From Glandiceps talaboti (Eukaryota; Hemichordata; Enteropneusta; Spengelidae), in the NCBI RefSeq assembly GCF_964340395.1, contig NC_135563.1:5009422-5073421 (forward strand): a DNA stretch of 64,000 bases, in the 5' to 3' direction. The notes beneath the pieces are model-generated. The model worked only from the letters and a program-made list of their open reading frames with translations, made no database searches and had not been told where the DNA came from. Shown here one piece after another: positions 1 to 11,865 of the stretch (position 1 is the first letter of the stretch; each line of letters begins with the position of its first letter). The translations under genes and the position numbers were made by a program.

Positions 1-377
1 TACAAAACTCTTTCGAATATGATAACAATTTTGAATGTTGTGACACATATTTCCAGCAATGTAGAACCAATGACATCGTCACTTAAATACAAGGGTATAA
101 TTTTTACATTTTCTGTTTGCTTAAGTGTGGCATGTTACTTAGATTATTCTGTATTTTTTTAACAAAAAAGTAGTTACTTTATTGTTCTTAATTTATGATA
201 TTAACTTTTAATATCGTGGTAGGCCCACTTATTTCAGTTAAATATCAGTATCTTTGCAATCAATTGGCTTTTAAAAAAATTATTCCCCAAGAAAACCTAT
301 TCAAGATGTTGAACGTGTTATATGTAGCCATAAATGGAAAGTAAAGTCCTTGAATATGTGTAATTTATCACGTCTAG
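1..377. other. Intron of the arylsulfatase-like gene
   Basis: I see no coding signal here. The stretch ends in an AG acceptor at 376-377 just before a clear sulfatase exon, so it is most simply an intron whose donor lies outside the window. Confidence 0.6.
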
Positions 378-470
378 GTGACTGGGTACCACCTCCAGAA
401 TACAACAGTAATCAGGGTATTGAAGATGGTCGTATCGGCAAGGCTTCCGTAATGTTGTTTAACATTCGAG
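378..470 (+). CDS. Arylsulfatase B/I/J-like, penultimate exon
   Basis: This exon encodes the C-terminal region of a sulfatase, a family that hydrolyses sulfate esters, usually on glycosaminoglycans or glycolipids in lysosomes or outside the cell. It starts after an AG at 376-377 and ends at a GTGAG donor at 471. It reads DWVPPPEYNSNQG, then GRIGKASVMLFNIR, and leaves one base (g) to be joined to 'at' of the next exon, giving the Asp of the family motif LFNIRDDPTEHxNLAD. Both bounding introns are phase 1. The catalytic formylglycine motif (CxPSR) would lie far upstream, outside the window, so activity cannot be judged. The motif match makes sulfatase very likely; the exact subfamily is inference. 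Confidence 0.85.
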
Positions 471-775
471 GTGAGATGATAGTATGCTTAGAAATAAGAG
501 TTATCGAGGGAGTGGAGCTTAAACAATAATAACACTGATCTTATAAGTATAAATCTTGGTGCCTATTGTAACGTTCATGTTAGTGTTTCAATATTATAGT
601 ACATGTACAAGCAGGTCAATTATTCCCATGTGTACCTACCTACTAAAAACAGAAGGTTTTGTGAAAACATTTTTTTATCGTTTCCGAAACGTAGAATTGC
701 CTCTTGTGGGGTTCTTGTATCGGTTCAGATATCAATTAATATTTACTTCCCGTAATTTGACGTAATGAAATGGCG

Positions 776-830
<55 letters not shown>

Positions 831-1155
831 GAATAACTATCAGTTATACAATGAGCTTCCACCCGTACTCATCAGAGAGTTGTGAGGAAAATATTATCAT
901 GTGCAATAATTATTTATGTATAGCATGTGGAGTAGAAATCATTGTGTCGAGCAAAAATGTGTAAAATGGCCAGTAAAGAATTATCGTAAAAGAGGTTCTG
1001 GATATTATATTTCCTCTAATAATGAGTACTGATAGCGTTTTATCATCAGACGACCACACATGCTTCATCTAACATACAATAATACGTTTAACATGTCATC
1101 GAATACAAATTATGAAAAACATACTGACAGTTGCAGCATTTGTTTTCCTTTTCAG
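471..1155 (+). other. Last intron of the arylsulfatase-like gene, with (GT)n
   Basis: The intron is bounded by GTGAG at 471 and a pyrimidine-rich tttccttttcag acceptor ending at 1155. It holds an uninterrupted (GT)n microsatellite at about 779-829. I see no other feature. Confidence 0.8.
779..829. repeat. (GT)n microsatellite
   Basis: About 25 uninterrupted GT units inside the last sulfatase intron. The Val-Cys ORF across it is an artefact of the repeat. Confidence 0.95.
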
Positions 1156-1328
1156 ATGATCCGACGGAACATCATAATCTAGCTGACACCATGCCGGCCA
1201 AAGTAGCTAAGTTGAAAGCGAGGCTGGAGAAACTGAGAGAGAAAGGTGTTACTCCATTTAATCCCAAAAAAGTGGAAAAATCGTCGCCGGAATATTTTGG
1301 AGGGGTATATTCTCCTGGATGGTGCTGA
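1156..1328 (+). CDS. Arylsulfatase B/I/J-like, last exon with stop
   Basis: This is the terminal exon of the sulfatase gene begun at 378. After the split Asp codon it reads DPTEHHNLADTMPAKVAKL, an amphipathic Lys/Glu-rich segment, and ends ...EYFGGVYSPGWC followed by TGA at 1326-1328. The DPxEHxNLA signature, a following helix of charged residues and a short GG..SPGWC end are characteristic of invertebrate arylsulfatase B/I/J-like proteins. The ATGs at 1131 and inside the exon are not starts; translation enters by splicing. A possible poly(A) signal AATAAA lies at 1582-1587, about 250 bases after the stop. No frameshift or premature stop is visible in either exon. Confidence 0.88.
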
Positions 1329-1581
1329 ACAGAGTAGTACCCACTCATTGATGACCAAAGTCCCCACGACATTGGAAAATAATCAATGTGTTATAAATTC
1401 TTTGTAAAAAATAGTCACGATCGATAAGTGGTGATAACTGTATCTCCGATTTTATTTCTATAGGTCAGTATATTTGAAAAAGACAAGAAAAATGGTTAGC
1501 TAGATGAACAGTTAAAAAGATTAAGAAATGTGCGTTATCTTATTTTCTTTCCTTTTCTGTCTAGTATTAAAATTCATGAAA

Positions 1582-1587
1582 AATAAA
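1582..1587 (+). promoter_or_regulatory. Candidate AATAAA poly(A) signal of the sulfatase gene
   Basis: A canonical hexamer lies about 250 bases downstream of the TGA stop and just before a (GTAT)n tract. In AT-rich DNA such hexamers occur by chance, so this is only a candidate. Confidence 0.4.
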
Positions 1588-1590
1588 GTA

Positions 1591-1733
1591 GTGTATGTAT
1601 GCATGTATGTATGTATGTATGTATGTATGTATGTATGTATGTATGTATGTATGTATGTATGCATGCATGCATGCATGCATGCATGCATACATGAATGTAT
1701 GTATGTATGTATGTATGTATGTATGTATGTATG
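1591..1733. repeat. (GTAT)n/(GCAT)n microsatellite
   Basis: A long tetranucleotide array, GTAT with a block of GCAT in the middle. It directly abuts the 5' end of the PLE remnant. The Met-Tyr-Val-Cys ORFs on both strands come from the repeat. Confidence 0.95.
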
Positions 1734-3475
1734 GATTGTTATTAGGCCTGTTGATAAGGGACGGAGCGGTATTTGTTTGGCGTAAAGATTTGTATGTAGC
1801 TGAGGCAGAGCTAGAGAGACAACTTTTGAACACGAGTTTTACCACGAATTGGAATGTGATACTACAGAAGACGTGCAACGTGTTATTACGGATACTGTTA
1901 ACTACTGTTAAAGCTTTTATATGTGCTTTCGAATTACCAACAGAAGCACCTATACTTACAGTCCGTCAACCTAGACAGCCGTGTTTTATTTAGTACCCAA
2001 GATACATGCGGTTAATATTCCTCGTAAACCCACCGTCTCAGCTTGCAACAGCCCTGCGGAACACATCGCGCGTGATTTGGCTGCCATTTTACGACCAATT
2101 GTTGCATCTCAGCCTACCTATGTTAAGGATACGAGCCATGCTCTTAAAATACTTAATGGCATCCAATTCCAACAAGGTAAGCCACGGTAGCTTTTTTCTA
2201 TGGACGTTAAGTCCTTGTATACTTCCATACCACATAATGAAGCTTTAGTTGTACTCCAACAATACCTTAATCTCTACTGAGATTGGCTGAACGTGTTCTT
2301 ACGTGTGATTATGTTACCTTTAGTGACAGGTATTTTGTACAGAAACGCGGCGTTGCTATGGGAAGTTGTCTTGCTCCTAGTTATGCTTGTTTATTTATCT
2401 CTTATCAGGAACACCTTATTTTCAGTTCGTATCAAGGGATCTTACCTGATTTATGTAAACGTTTTATTGATGATGGTGTTAATGCAGCTTCACTAAAACT
2501 TGAGCAACTGATGTAATTTATTGATTACAAATGTACCTTTAATTCTGCTATTCAGTATACTTATGATATTGCTGAACTAATTGTACATTTTCTTGACATC
2601 TCCCTTAGGATTGATGGTGATGATATAGCTACATCTATTTATACTAAACCTTCTGATTCACATTCATATTTGCCGTACGGTTCATCACATCCTAATAAGT
2701 GTAATGATACCATTCCCCATTCACAATTACTTCGCCTACGTCGTATTTGTGGTTACGTAACGATCTGGATTTAAGATAAAGGTCTGCTAAATTTTGCACG
2801 TACTTCCTCCAACGTGGTTATCCAGTGTCGGTTACAAGTGCGGCTTTACCTAAGGTGTCGTCTTTGTCAAGGGAAGTTTGCATCAATTCACATGATCAGA
2901 AGAGTAATAACGATTGTCCTATATTGGCTCTAATACACCATCCCTTTCCCACCAGAATTAAGAACATAATATACAAGCATCTTAATATCTATTTTCTAAT
3001 AGGGTTACCAATTCAGTATTTCCTGAAGGACCTTTAACAGCTTGGCGTCGTGATACAAATCTTAGAGATGTGGTGGTCTATACAGAACAACATGGACTGG
3101 AAGTTAATGCTGGTTCATTTCCATGCGATCGTACCCGATGTGGTACATGTTGTTTCATTATTAAATACTAATCATGTTTTTGGCCATAAGAACAACGTGG
3201 CTGTTACGAGTAGCTATATATTTACATGTATTAGTACTAAAGTAGTGTATTGCATTACATGCCAGAAATGGGGGGGGGGGGGTGTATATAGGTTCGTGGA
3301 ACATCTCCGCCTTACCAGACAAAATAATCGTAACTATCCTGTATATGTGCATTTTATTTCAACGATCACATTGTATCAAATATGTCTATTTCAGGAATTT
3401 GTAACGTTTCTGGTGATGAGGATTGATTGCGGTTGAAGGAGGAGGAAATCATTTTCTATCTCGAAACGCTTTAGT
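1733..3475 (+). pseudogene. Penelope-like element (PLE), decayed RT plus GIY-YIG-type tail
   Basis: This is a dead copy of a Penelope-like retroelement, whose protein normally joins a reverse transcriptase to a GIY-YIG endonuclease. Pieces in several frames follow the family order: VIRPVDKG at about 1738, PKIHAVNIPRKPTVSACNSP at about 1990-2050, MDVKSLYTSIPHNEAL (RT motif A) at about 2200-2245, QKRGVAMGSCLAPSYA (motif B) at about 2340-2390, KRFIDDGV (motif C, catalytic Asp pair) at about 2457-2480, then HFLDISLRIDGD and the IPHSQLLRLRRIC thumb region. A Cys-rich piece (CDRTRCGTCC, VVYCITCQKW, EHLRLTRQNN) at about 3125-3325 matches the endonuclease part. Several stops and frame changes interrupt it, including a G run at about 3270-3282 where the YIG triplet should be. 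No intact ORF remains. Confidence 0.85.
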
Positions 3476-3796
3476 TGTGTTATATAGCAGATTGTACTGA
3501 CACGTTTAATAGTAGGATTCGTGTGGCATTTAACACTCTAGGAATAAAATAAGATAAATATAAAATATTGTATAGCGAGAAAATCCAACAAAATTAATTT
3601 TTCAGAGGCGCTTCACAAAGCATAAAAAAGAAAACAAAGCCAATCTTTGAAAATAAACAAGCTAACAATTATACAAGGGATAATTCTACTGTAAAACAAA
3701 TTAGAAAATAACCATAATATCAAATGCTTCAAAATTAATCAAATTGTTCACAACTAAACGTGAAAATAACTATAAGATCATTAACATGTTGCCTTA
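3476..3796. other. AT-rich spacer, nothing recognised
   Basis: A-rich sequence between the PLE remnant and a foldback element. I see no coding or structural signal. Confidence 0.6.
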
Positions 3797-3797
3797 G

Positions 3798-4100
3798 CTG
3801 TGTGCAGTGCACACAGGAACACTAAATTTGGTGGAGTATTTCTTGAACGGTTAGAATGTTGCATTCGGAACTATGAACATGTGTTTCATTGATACAGGCA
3901 AACCGCCCATATTAATCCAACAAAAAAGCTTTGATTTCAATGAAGTTGTCAATGAAGTTAAAGTTGTCACCGTTAAGATCATCGGTGTCTATGAGCAGAG
4001 GTAAAGCACAACATGTTCAATTCCGAATGAAACATTTTAACCATTCAAGAAAATACTCCACCAAATGTTTTTTAGTGTTCCTGTGTGCACTGCACTTAGC
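3798..4100. mobile_element. Foldback (inverted-repeat) element, about 300 bp
   Basis: The arm at 3798-3884 (including tgcagtgcacacaggaacac and ttggtggagtatt) is repeated in reverse complement at about 4008-4100 with a few substitutions and small indels. The spacer is about 120 bp. This is a MITE- or foldback-like non-coding element. Its right arm abuts another inverted-repeat element, so the two may be nested or form one compound unit. The 79-codon ORF across it is not supported. Confidence 0.75.
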
Positions 4101-4552
4101 TATAATAATTATAGCGTTTGCTGTGATTTTGAGGAGTTTTTTAACTGGAAGCAAGCGCTACAATTCCTGAAACATAAACACAAATAGACGAGATCACGCT
4201 GAAAACGCACGAGAGTGATGTCAGCATACTACACATTTCAAAATGCTGCAGGCGTTGCTACTTTTGCCAATTTTGATGGGATTGGGGTACCTCTGAACAT
4301 TTCTTGGATCTTGAAGGCTTGGTAATTGATGTTGGAGATAGGAAATGTTCGATCTTTTGGCAGGTACGGCGTAATTTAACAGGAAATTTGGCTCAACTTT
4401 GCGATTCAGATCTGAATCGCTTCCGTCTATTTGCGTTTGTGTTACAGGAATTGTAGTGTTTGCTTCCAGTTAAACCTTGGAACGACATAAATTTAAGCAC
4501 ATTAGCAGCAAAAAAACCTCTAAATCACAGTAAACGCTACAATTATTGCAGC
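4098..4552. mobile_element. Second foldback element with long inverted repeats
   Basis: The left arm (about 4098-4190, with actggaagcaagcgctacaa) recurs inverted at about 4421-4550 (with ttgtagtgtttgcttccagt). The right side also holds a second match to the outer left arm, so the arms are complex. It is a non-autonomous DNA-element candidate. The ORF at 4460-4744 overlaps it and is probably incidental. Confidence 0.7.
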
Positions 4553-6169
4553 GACACTGCACTCAGCTATGGAAACATGGGTCGCATCTATAAATTGAGC
4601 CAGAGACGCAAACGTATCGATTGCATGCAGAGGTTCTCGGCTGATGTCAACAATGTTGGACCCTCAACCAGGACTAAAATCAGAGCGGAGACTGCCCTCT
4701 ACAAAGAAAATTATGAAAGATATATTTATCGCCACACATACTAAAATAATAATGACAAAGATGTTAAAATTAAAATTAAATGAAAAACGAAAAATGTAAA
4801 ATATTTATGATAAGATCTAGACCAAAATATATTTTAAAACCGAACATATTTATAAAATAGGTAGATAAATAAAAAAATCTCACCAAGCCATCAGGTAAAA
4901 TAACGTATCCTACCCGCTGCCTGCTCATTGCCCCATCCTTTTGCCACCTGGCCCATTGTTCGCAGCCTTTTGCCCAAAGAAAATACGTTTAGAAACTGTC
5001 AAGTTGAGTTGTACACAATATAGTTTCTCAGTTATCACACTATTCATTCGCGATTAATAAATAATAATGCTGAAGTCTAATACTAAAGGACGGAATACTT
5101 TTATTCAGCGGCAATAACACGTGAAAACCGTGTATACGATAATTCATACATACAGAGACTTATAATGTTGACATGACAACAATACATGACAAAGGTTATC
5201 GCATAATACGAATGTCAGATATTATTGTGAAAAAGAAATTACTCATTGTTCTGTTTGCTCAAGGGAAATATTGTGTTCAATGCCATGAATATTTTATCGC
5301 AAATTGTGTAAAAGACTATATTGCTAATTTTGGGTGTCATTACATGAAGGAAGTGGTGTGTTCACAAATATAAGACATAAGCCCAACAAAAATAATGTTT
5401 GATAAGAGTGTTTTATCACCATGAAAGGTGACATGTTGGCAAATCTAAACCAATCACAACTATTAGCATCCACTCAAGTTGATTGACACTGCCACTGATC
5501 AGTAACCAATAACAAAATAAATCTGTAAGTCAGCACAGTCATGTAAGTATGGGGTGTGATAAAATGGAACTTTGATCTTCTGGAAGTGATGTTTTATTAA
5601 CAAGTAATGTAGACAAAGGAAATAGGACGTGTGAGAGATTAATATTAACAGCATGTCTAGAGTGATACCGACAAGTTTGACCTATAGTGGTCTGAGGTTT
5701 GACCCACCAACTAGGAATACATTGCACTCCGTAACAGCCATGAAACAGGGACAATTTACACATGTAATAAACTTAGAATAGACTTAGAATAGAATTTAGA
5801 AGTGTGGAACTATGAGTATTAATGTGGATGAAAACTAAAATTCATGAACTTGAGCTTAGTAAACAAACAACAGATACAGTACGTCAAGTAGATAGTAAGC
5901 TAAGCTAGTATATAATCTTCCTGCTAGGCATTTGGACTTTCTTCTGATACGATAAACGACCGAAGGTCGCTTACTTAAGGGCGGACGCACCGTTAGATTT
6001 CAATCCACGGACTTTTCGATAATAGATAGATTCAATAACGTCAACGAATCATAAAGGATTGGTTTGAATGAACCGATGCGAAATGTGTTAGTATGTTTGC
6101 GAGATCAACCCATTAGTGGTGCAGCATGGCCGGCATTTCTGACGTCAACGGCAACTGAAAAAATAACCA
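4553..6169. other. Non-coding stretch, no gene recognised
   Basis: Scattered ORFs of under 95 codons without family motifs, AT-rich runs and a short gacttagaata duplication near 5770-5790. Nothing here is supportable as a gene. Confidence 0.5.
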
Positions 6170-7230
6170 GCATAATATATAGATCAAACTTTTCGTGAGA
6201 GTCTCAGGAATATGGAAATTCATGATGACAGAGCCAACAATTATTACAAATTAATTTAGAACACAGTATGTAACATGATGTAGGAAGACTTAGGCCAACA
6301 TTTGTTCGGATAAAATGAAAATAATATGTGTTGGGTTTGCGGATATTAAAGATTTAATATGCTTAGATTGAACATGTATATGTGTGTGATAGGTATTAGC
6401 CGGCAAACAAGAACCATTTCCTCCCAAAACATATGCATGTTGCCATGGTAACGGCCATCTTTTGATCCAATATCACAATTTGTCTCCCTGTAGTTCAGTG
6501 ATGGAAACCTGGAGAGTAAATTAATGTTTCGCAGGAAACCTTTATCCTGACAACAATGTAAGGTTTCTATATATCACATTCTTTGGTAGAGTCTAACAAA
6601 TAAGGAAATATATGATGACAGACCTGGAGACTGATATACAGAAAGTTACAACACTTTTTGTGATATGTTGCAGGCAGACTTAGACCAAAATGTGTTCGAA
6701 TGACATACAGGTACTGTGCATGCGTTTGGTTCGTTTATCATATGTTAACGACTTAATGTGTTTAGGTTGGACATTTATATATTTTGTATGTGACAGGTAT
6801 CAGCCGGCAAACAAGAACCATTTTTGAAGAAAATATGCATGTTACCATGGCAACGGTCATGTTTTCAACCAAAATCACTTTTCATATTCCTGTAAGGTTC
6901 AGCAATGGAAACCTGGACAGCCACATAATGTTTTGCTTTAAGCTGAAAATAATGTAAGGTTTTCATATATCAAACTCTTTGTTAGAGTCTAACAAAAAAT
7001 AAAATATGGTGACAGACCTGGAGACTGGTACAAAGAAAGTTACCACATTTTTTCTAACATGATGTAAGAGGACTCGGGCGAACATTGAGCAATACTAAAT
7101 ACTATGTTCGGTGTCGGTTTTTTAGTTAAGTTTTATATTGTTTACATCGAATGTGTACATATTTCTGTTGGTAATAAATGTTAACCTGTACACAGAAATC
7201 GTTATTACACCAAAAAATGTTACTATGACA
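6170..7230. repeat. Degenerate tandem array, unit about 395-405 bp, 2.5-3 copies
   Basis: Landmarks recur at regular spacing: atcaaacttttcgtgagagtc near 6183, a variant near 6575 and another near 6968. The phrase agccggcaaacaagaacca occurs near 6398 and 6802, followed each time by a catgtt-ccatgg-aacgg-cat block and a ggaaacctgga block. The third unit is partial and diverged. This is an old local satellite-like expansion. Confidence 0.8.
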
Positions 7231-7339
7231 ACTGCCGAGAATTTAACATCCTTGTTCTCCTTGGGTGCCGTATGACAAACTGACAATTACTTATCGTTTG
7301 ATTTGCAACAACAAGCAGAAAATATAATTGCCGTCGTGT

Positions 7340-7412
7340 AATAGTATGTACCTACTGGATAGGTATAATAGTATATCTACTTGATAGGTGTAATACTACA
7401 TCTACTGTATAG
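7340..7412. repeat. Short tandem repeat, about 30 bp x 2.5
   Basis: Three degenerate units containing tctactggataggtgtaata-like sequence in a row. Confidence 0.6.
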
Positions 7413-10119
7413 GTCTTTTGGAGAACTATCTTATTTTAGATGTCAAAACCAAATCAATTGTAAGCAACCTGGACTGGTTTCGATGTAAGCTTATTCCCTT
7501 ACAGCTACTCAACTGATAACGACAACACTTTGGGCAATTAATGGAGTGTGGACAATGTGCAATTCAGGGTATTATCCGTAACGCTGACATCGGTACAAAC
7601 AAATCACGTTATCGAAGCAGTTGCTTCACTTCACACCTCTTGTAAAGCGAAGCAAAAGAGTGAGAGAGAATAGTGAAATTGAGGTGTGATAGCTTTGTTA
7701 GTGACCGATTTGGAGTACAATTACAATTACAAGCAATTCTTACTATTGTCCACCCATACAATCAACAGCTTTTGTTTATTAAAGATGAGAGAAATTGGTA
7801 TGTAATAAGACAATTCCATTGTTACTCTATTAAAGGGTGTATTCAAGCTAAAAGAGTCAACATAATAAAGCCTTTTTAGGCACCGAATTATTCTAACAAT
7901 GACGACAAATCGTTTCCCTATCGAAAAAATGACTAATAACCTAATGGACGCACGTTGTTGTGCAAGATCGCTAGCCAAAGCTTCAAGTACGGCCACATAA
8001 ACTGCATTGCTAAAAGTACTTGGATATGTTCAGAGAGACATGGCTAAGGCCAAAAAAGATTGTTTCTGGTCATGGCATTCTATTCAAAATTGGGCTACGA
8101 TGCTATTCTTTTCTAATCTCTCAGTCTGCTGAAATACTCACAGATTGTGCGCCTTTCTTTTCATTCGTAGCATTTTTAAGAACTTTCTTTTCCTTCGCAG
8201 TATTTTAGGTTTAGTGTTTATACATGCAGTACAGGTTGGGTAAACATCAACTGCTTTGTTCTCCTGATATTAAATGATCGCCATCACAATAATAGCAGAT
8301 GGCAGGAAACAGCGATGAGGAAAAATGGGGAATTTCAACTGGTGATGTGCATTCCAGATTTCTTTCACTTCCATTTGCCGTCACACTAATAGAAAAGACT
8401 GACGCGCTGGTATCCATATGACGCACGCGCTGACCAGAAATAACTCTTATCTTTTGTTGGCCTAACAGGTGATTGTGAGCATATGTCATGCACATATTGA
8501 ATCGAAACACTGAGATACATAGGAAACATCAACAATTGTAAAATTAATTCCAGAGTAAGAGAGATTAGTGGACTACCATATAGTTGTATAACTGACTTAC
8601 TGGAATTGGAAACTATTTCAGTTGCTCCACTGTTAACAAAATATAAATTGAAATCAGATTTATGTTTGAAAATAAAGAACTCTAGGTGGAATCCTAATAC
8701 AATACAACAAATATTCAATAACAATGATGATACCGTACGAGCAAAATAAAAATGTATGTTTGAATGCATTCCCCCACTAAGACATTAATCGTTCTGTGAT
8801 TATAAAGGTATCTCTTCCTCGTACTGCATTATCCGTGTTTACAATCACATAACTACATTATCCTTCTTTATCTACTCTCAGTGGAGTTGTATAGACTTTT
8901 GTACACTCTATTCCTGGGACAAGCACACCAAAAGGACAGAATCTAAAGCATACAGGATAAAGAGAATATCATAAATGTGTCTATAAATTACTATGTTACT
9001 CCTGAATTGCCTTTGATACAAATGTTAATGAAATCTTGTGAACAATGTCGTTTCTATAGCAGACTGTGCAGTTCCGGTACGATATTCTGAAACTTTTAAT
9101 ATCTTTGAGTATAAATAATATAATTGTTTCTTCCCTATTTATGCGAGATTGCGTTGCCCATGGCTACATACAAATGTGATATTATCACTGTCAATGCACT
9201 CCAAGAGGTACATCCTGAAGGGTAGGCTATTTGTTAGGAAACCAATAAATACAATAAACCTGTAGGTTCAAGTTATTCTAGACGTCGTCTGAGACGAGAC
9301 AAATGTTATAATCGTTGAAGTCCTTTATGGAATATCAAACGCATTATTTGGTTATGCGATATTTGTGTTTGACAATAAATATTTACCATGGCCATACTTT
9401 CGTATATTGTAGTTGAAAGTATTGTTGCATGGCTGTTTGATGACATGAAGGGGAGTCGCATTCGTAATTAAATGTGATTGATGAATAGATTATCAGTGTA
9501 AAGAGTTTCCATTTTCCATGCCTTCTCAACTTATAAAGGTTAGCCAAGTAGCAAGGATTTCAAGATATACATATTAAGCAGTGGACAAGGCATTACAAGC
9601 TTTTAGTAGTTCTCAGAGCTGGCCTCGGCATGTGATGTGATGTGAAGAGAAGTTGCTAACTTTGTCTATTGATGCCTCATCACAGTGTGCAGTTTGTTTA
9701 GCTTCTGCTAATGACCAAAAACATTCCTAACCCTAATTTCAAGAGATCGCACGATAAAAGGTATGGAACATAAACCTGTTTTGAGTTTTTAAAATGGAAG
9801 CTAATAAAGGAAGGAATGGGTATTGAAAATGCCGAGGTTATCTCACCTTAACGATTATTTCTTATTCTTTCTTAAATGGAAAAGACGTTTTAGTGAAATC
9901 CAAAAGCAAACAGATTGAGTTAATCCTTGAAATACCAGAAATAATGTTTTAAGCGTAATAAATTTGCTTTCCAATGACTTGTTTTGATTCTACTCGTTTG
10001 ATGACAATTTTGAACTCATTCTTATAGGGAAGTGATTATTTAAATTCTTTAACTGTCGGAATTGAAGTGACAGATGTAACGAAAGAGTTCAAACGTATGT
10101 AAAGAACTATTTGTCTTAC
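7413..10119. other. Non-coding stretch, no gene recognised
   Basis: About 2.7 kb of AT-rich DNA. The ORFs at 7673-7996 and 8247-8769 lie on opposite strands in overlapping frames, show no motif, signal peptide or splice framework, and are most likely chance ORFs. Confidence 0.45.
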
Positions 10120-10332
10120 TGATACCATCTAAACCTCAAGGTTCGTCTGTTGGATTACATAAATGATGGCGAAGTGGCTAAAAGTACAGACCATGAATTT
10201 AAGAAGACTGTACCTCCTCTTGACACGTCATGTTTTACTGCATTACATCTACGCAATGAAAGGGAAATACTTGTTAACATGCATATATACATACATGTTG
10301 CATTTGGGCCGGTGGCCGTGAAAGGCAAATAA
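10120..10332 (+). other. Open segment of uncertain coding status
   Basis: An open stretch reads VRLLDYINDGEVAKSTDHEF and continues with KKTVPPLDTSCFTALHL. Its mixed, charged composition is less low-complexity than surrounding chance ORFs. It could be an exon on the same strand as the segments at 11,062 and 11,640. I recognise no family and see no strong acceptor. Very tentative. Confidence 0.15.
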
Positions 10333-11061
10333 AAACTACATAAGAATCCGATCGGATAATTCTATCGGTCATGACAAACGTTCTCTCCAGCTTTGCCAGA
10401 CAATATTTTTCTCGACTAGATTGTAATCATATGTATAAACTTTAGTCGAAAAAAAGTTATGTTTACGACAAATAAACGTGTCCTCATGGCCAGAATTTTA
10501 TACGAGCTCTGCAATATTAAACTAAAGATTTACTATGTGGCATTAAAAACAGAAAATACAAACTGTAGTAGTAGAATTCCAAGTTAAAATATTGATGCTT
10601 AATTCTGTGCCTGTCTTATCTAGACTACCAGTTGTTGTTTTGTAGCTTCATCCGTACAGTGATATCAATATATACTATTCTTCGTCTCTATAAGCATCAT
10701 TTAGCGATTCACGTCGTTTATATAATTCATTATCTGTCGATAGAAGTTCACAATATAATTGTGTATGAATTATGGATGAAAATTGCTAGAATTTGATTCC
10801 TAGGAGGAAAAAAAACTATGCATCTATGTTATCATGTATTTAGTTGATTCTATTGGCCATACTTTAATAATACATAAGCAATCAGATTAAAGTCTTCGGG
10901 TAAGCGAGAGTACCTAGAACTAAGGACCTTTTCCTGCGATCTGTGTCCTTATCAGCTAGAATTGTAAATTGATGCATATTACTAAATTTCTATTAGCTTT
11001 AGGTAATGTTTGAAATTTTATCTATTGTTTATTTGTTTATTTATTTATTTGCCAGTCATAT

Positions 11062-11272
11062 ACAGAGCAAACATGTCAGAGCATAAGCACTGTTCTTCGA
11101 ATGATCCCTGTTGTGAAAGATATACCGATAGACACAGAACACATACGACAAAAAGAAAATGGGGGAGAGTTAAAAGAAACATACAACAAAATGCGAAACA
11201 TCATACAACAACAAAATGTGCAATCAAACACAACGTGCGATCTACTAGATCAAGGTTTCCTTTCAAATGAAG
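11062..11272 (+). other. Possible exon of unknown function
   Basis: The segment follows catatacag (an acceptor-like AG) and ends at aatgaag|gtagtt (a donor-like GT). In one frame it reads MIPVVKDIPIDTEHIRQKEN and then a Lys/Glu/Gln-rich helix-like run (ELKETYNKMRNIIQQQN). A second frame is Arg/Thr/Lys-rich and is probably a shadow. No family is recognised and no start exon is identified. Confidence 0.2.
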
Positions 11273-11639
11273 GTAGTTACTATGTATATATACATCATTT
11301 TCGTAAGACTATTGTCTGTTGTCGGTATTTGTTTCCCTAGATATGACATGTGTATCATTAAAAGCATTCTGTTTATATAACAACAGCTCTGTTAATTATG
11401 TTTTTCCTTTTCCTGTTTAGAAAGGTTTATATCCAGCACATTTAATGTATCCGCGTCTTTGCTATTAAAAACAAATATTGGATTTGATAGATGTCGATAT
11501 GATATTAACACAACTAAATCTATACAGGTTTAATATTATATTAGTATTTGGTGTTAAAACATCAATACTATAGAGTAATATTAAAAATTAACTATTGCTA
11601 CCAATATTTTTCTGTCATCCATATGCAATACTGTCCGAC

Positions 11640-11865
11640 CCAAATTCTGCATATAAGATTGACAGAAGATAAAACTGACATACTTTCTTTTCGAGAGAGA
11701 TTTGATGTGCTTCATCAGTTCTGTGCACTACATTTCATAAATAGCCTACAGCTGACACTCGCATCTTTTAACCAAAATGAATGCTTCGTCCTTTTAGATA
11801 TGATAGATTTGATTTGTACTTTGACAATACCGAAAATGTCTCAATTACCATTCACAGGAAGATAA
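11640..11865 (+). other. Possible exon of unknown function
   Basis: An open segment includes LTEDKTDILSFRERFDVLHQ followed by a hydrophobic stretch, ending in TAA at 11,863-11,865. It is the third coding-looking segment on the same strand within 1.8 kb. It could equally be a chance ORF. Confidence 0.15.

Noticed and set aside
1528-1993. ORFs of 85-132 codons with Met-Tyr-Val-Cys or His-Thr-Tyr-Ile repeats
   Set aside because: They are produced by the (GTAT)n microsatellite; only the part after 1,733 has real homology, to the PLE.
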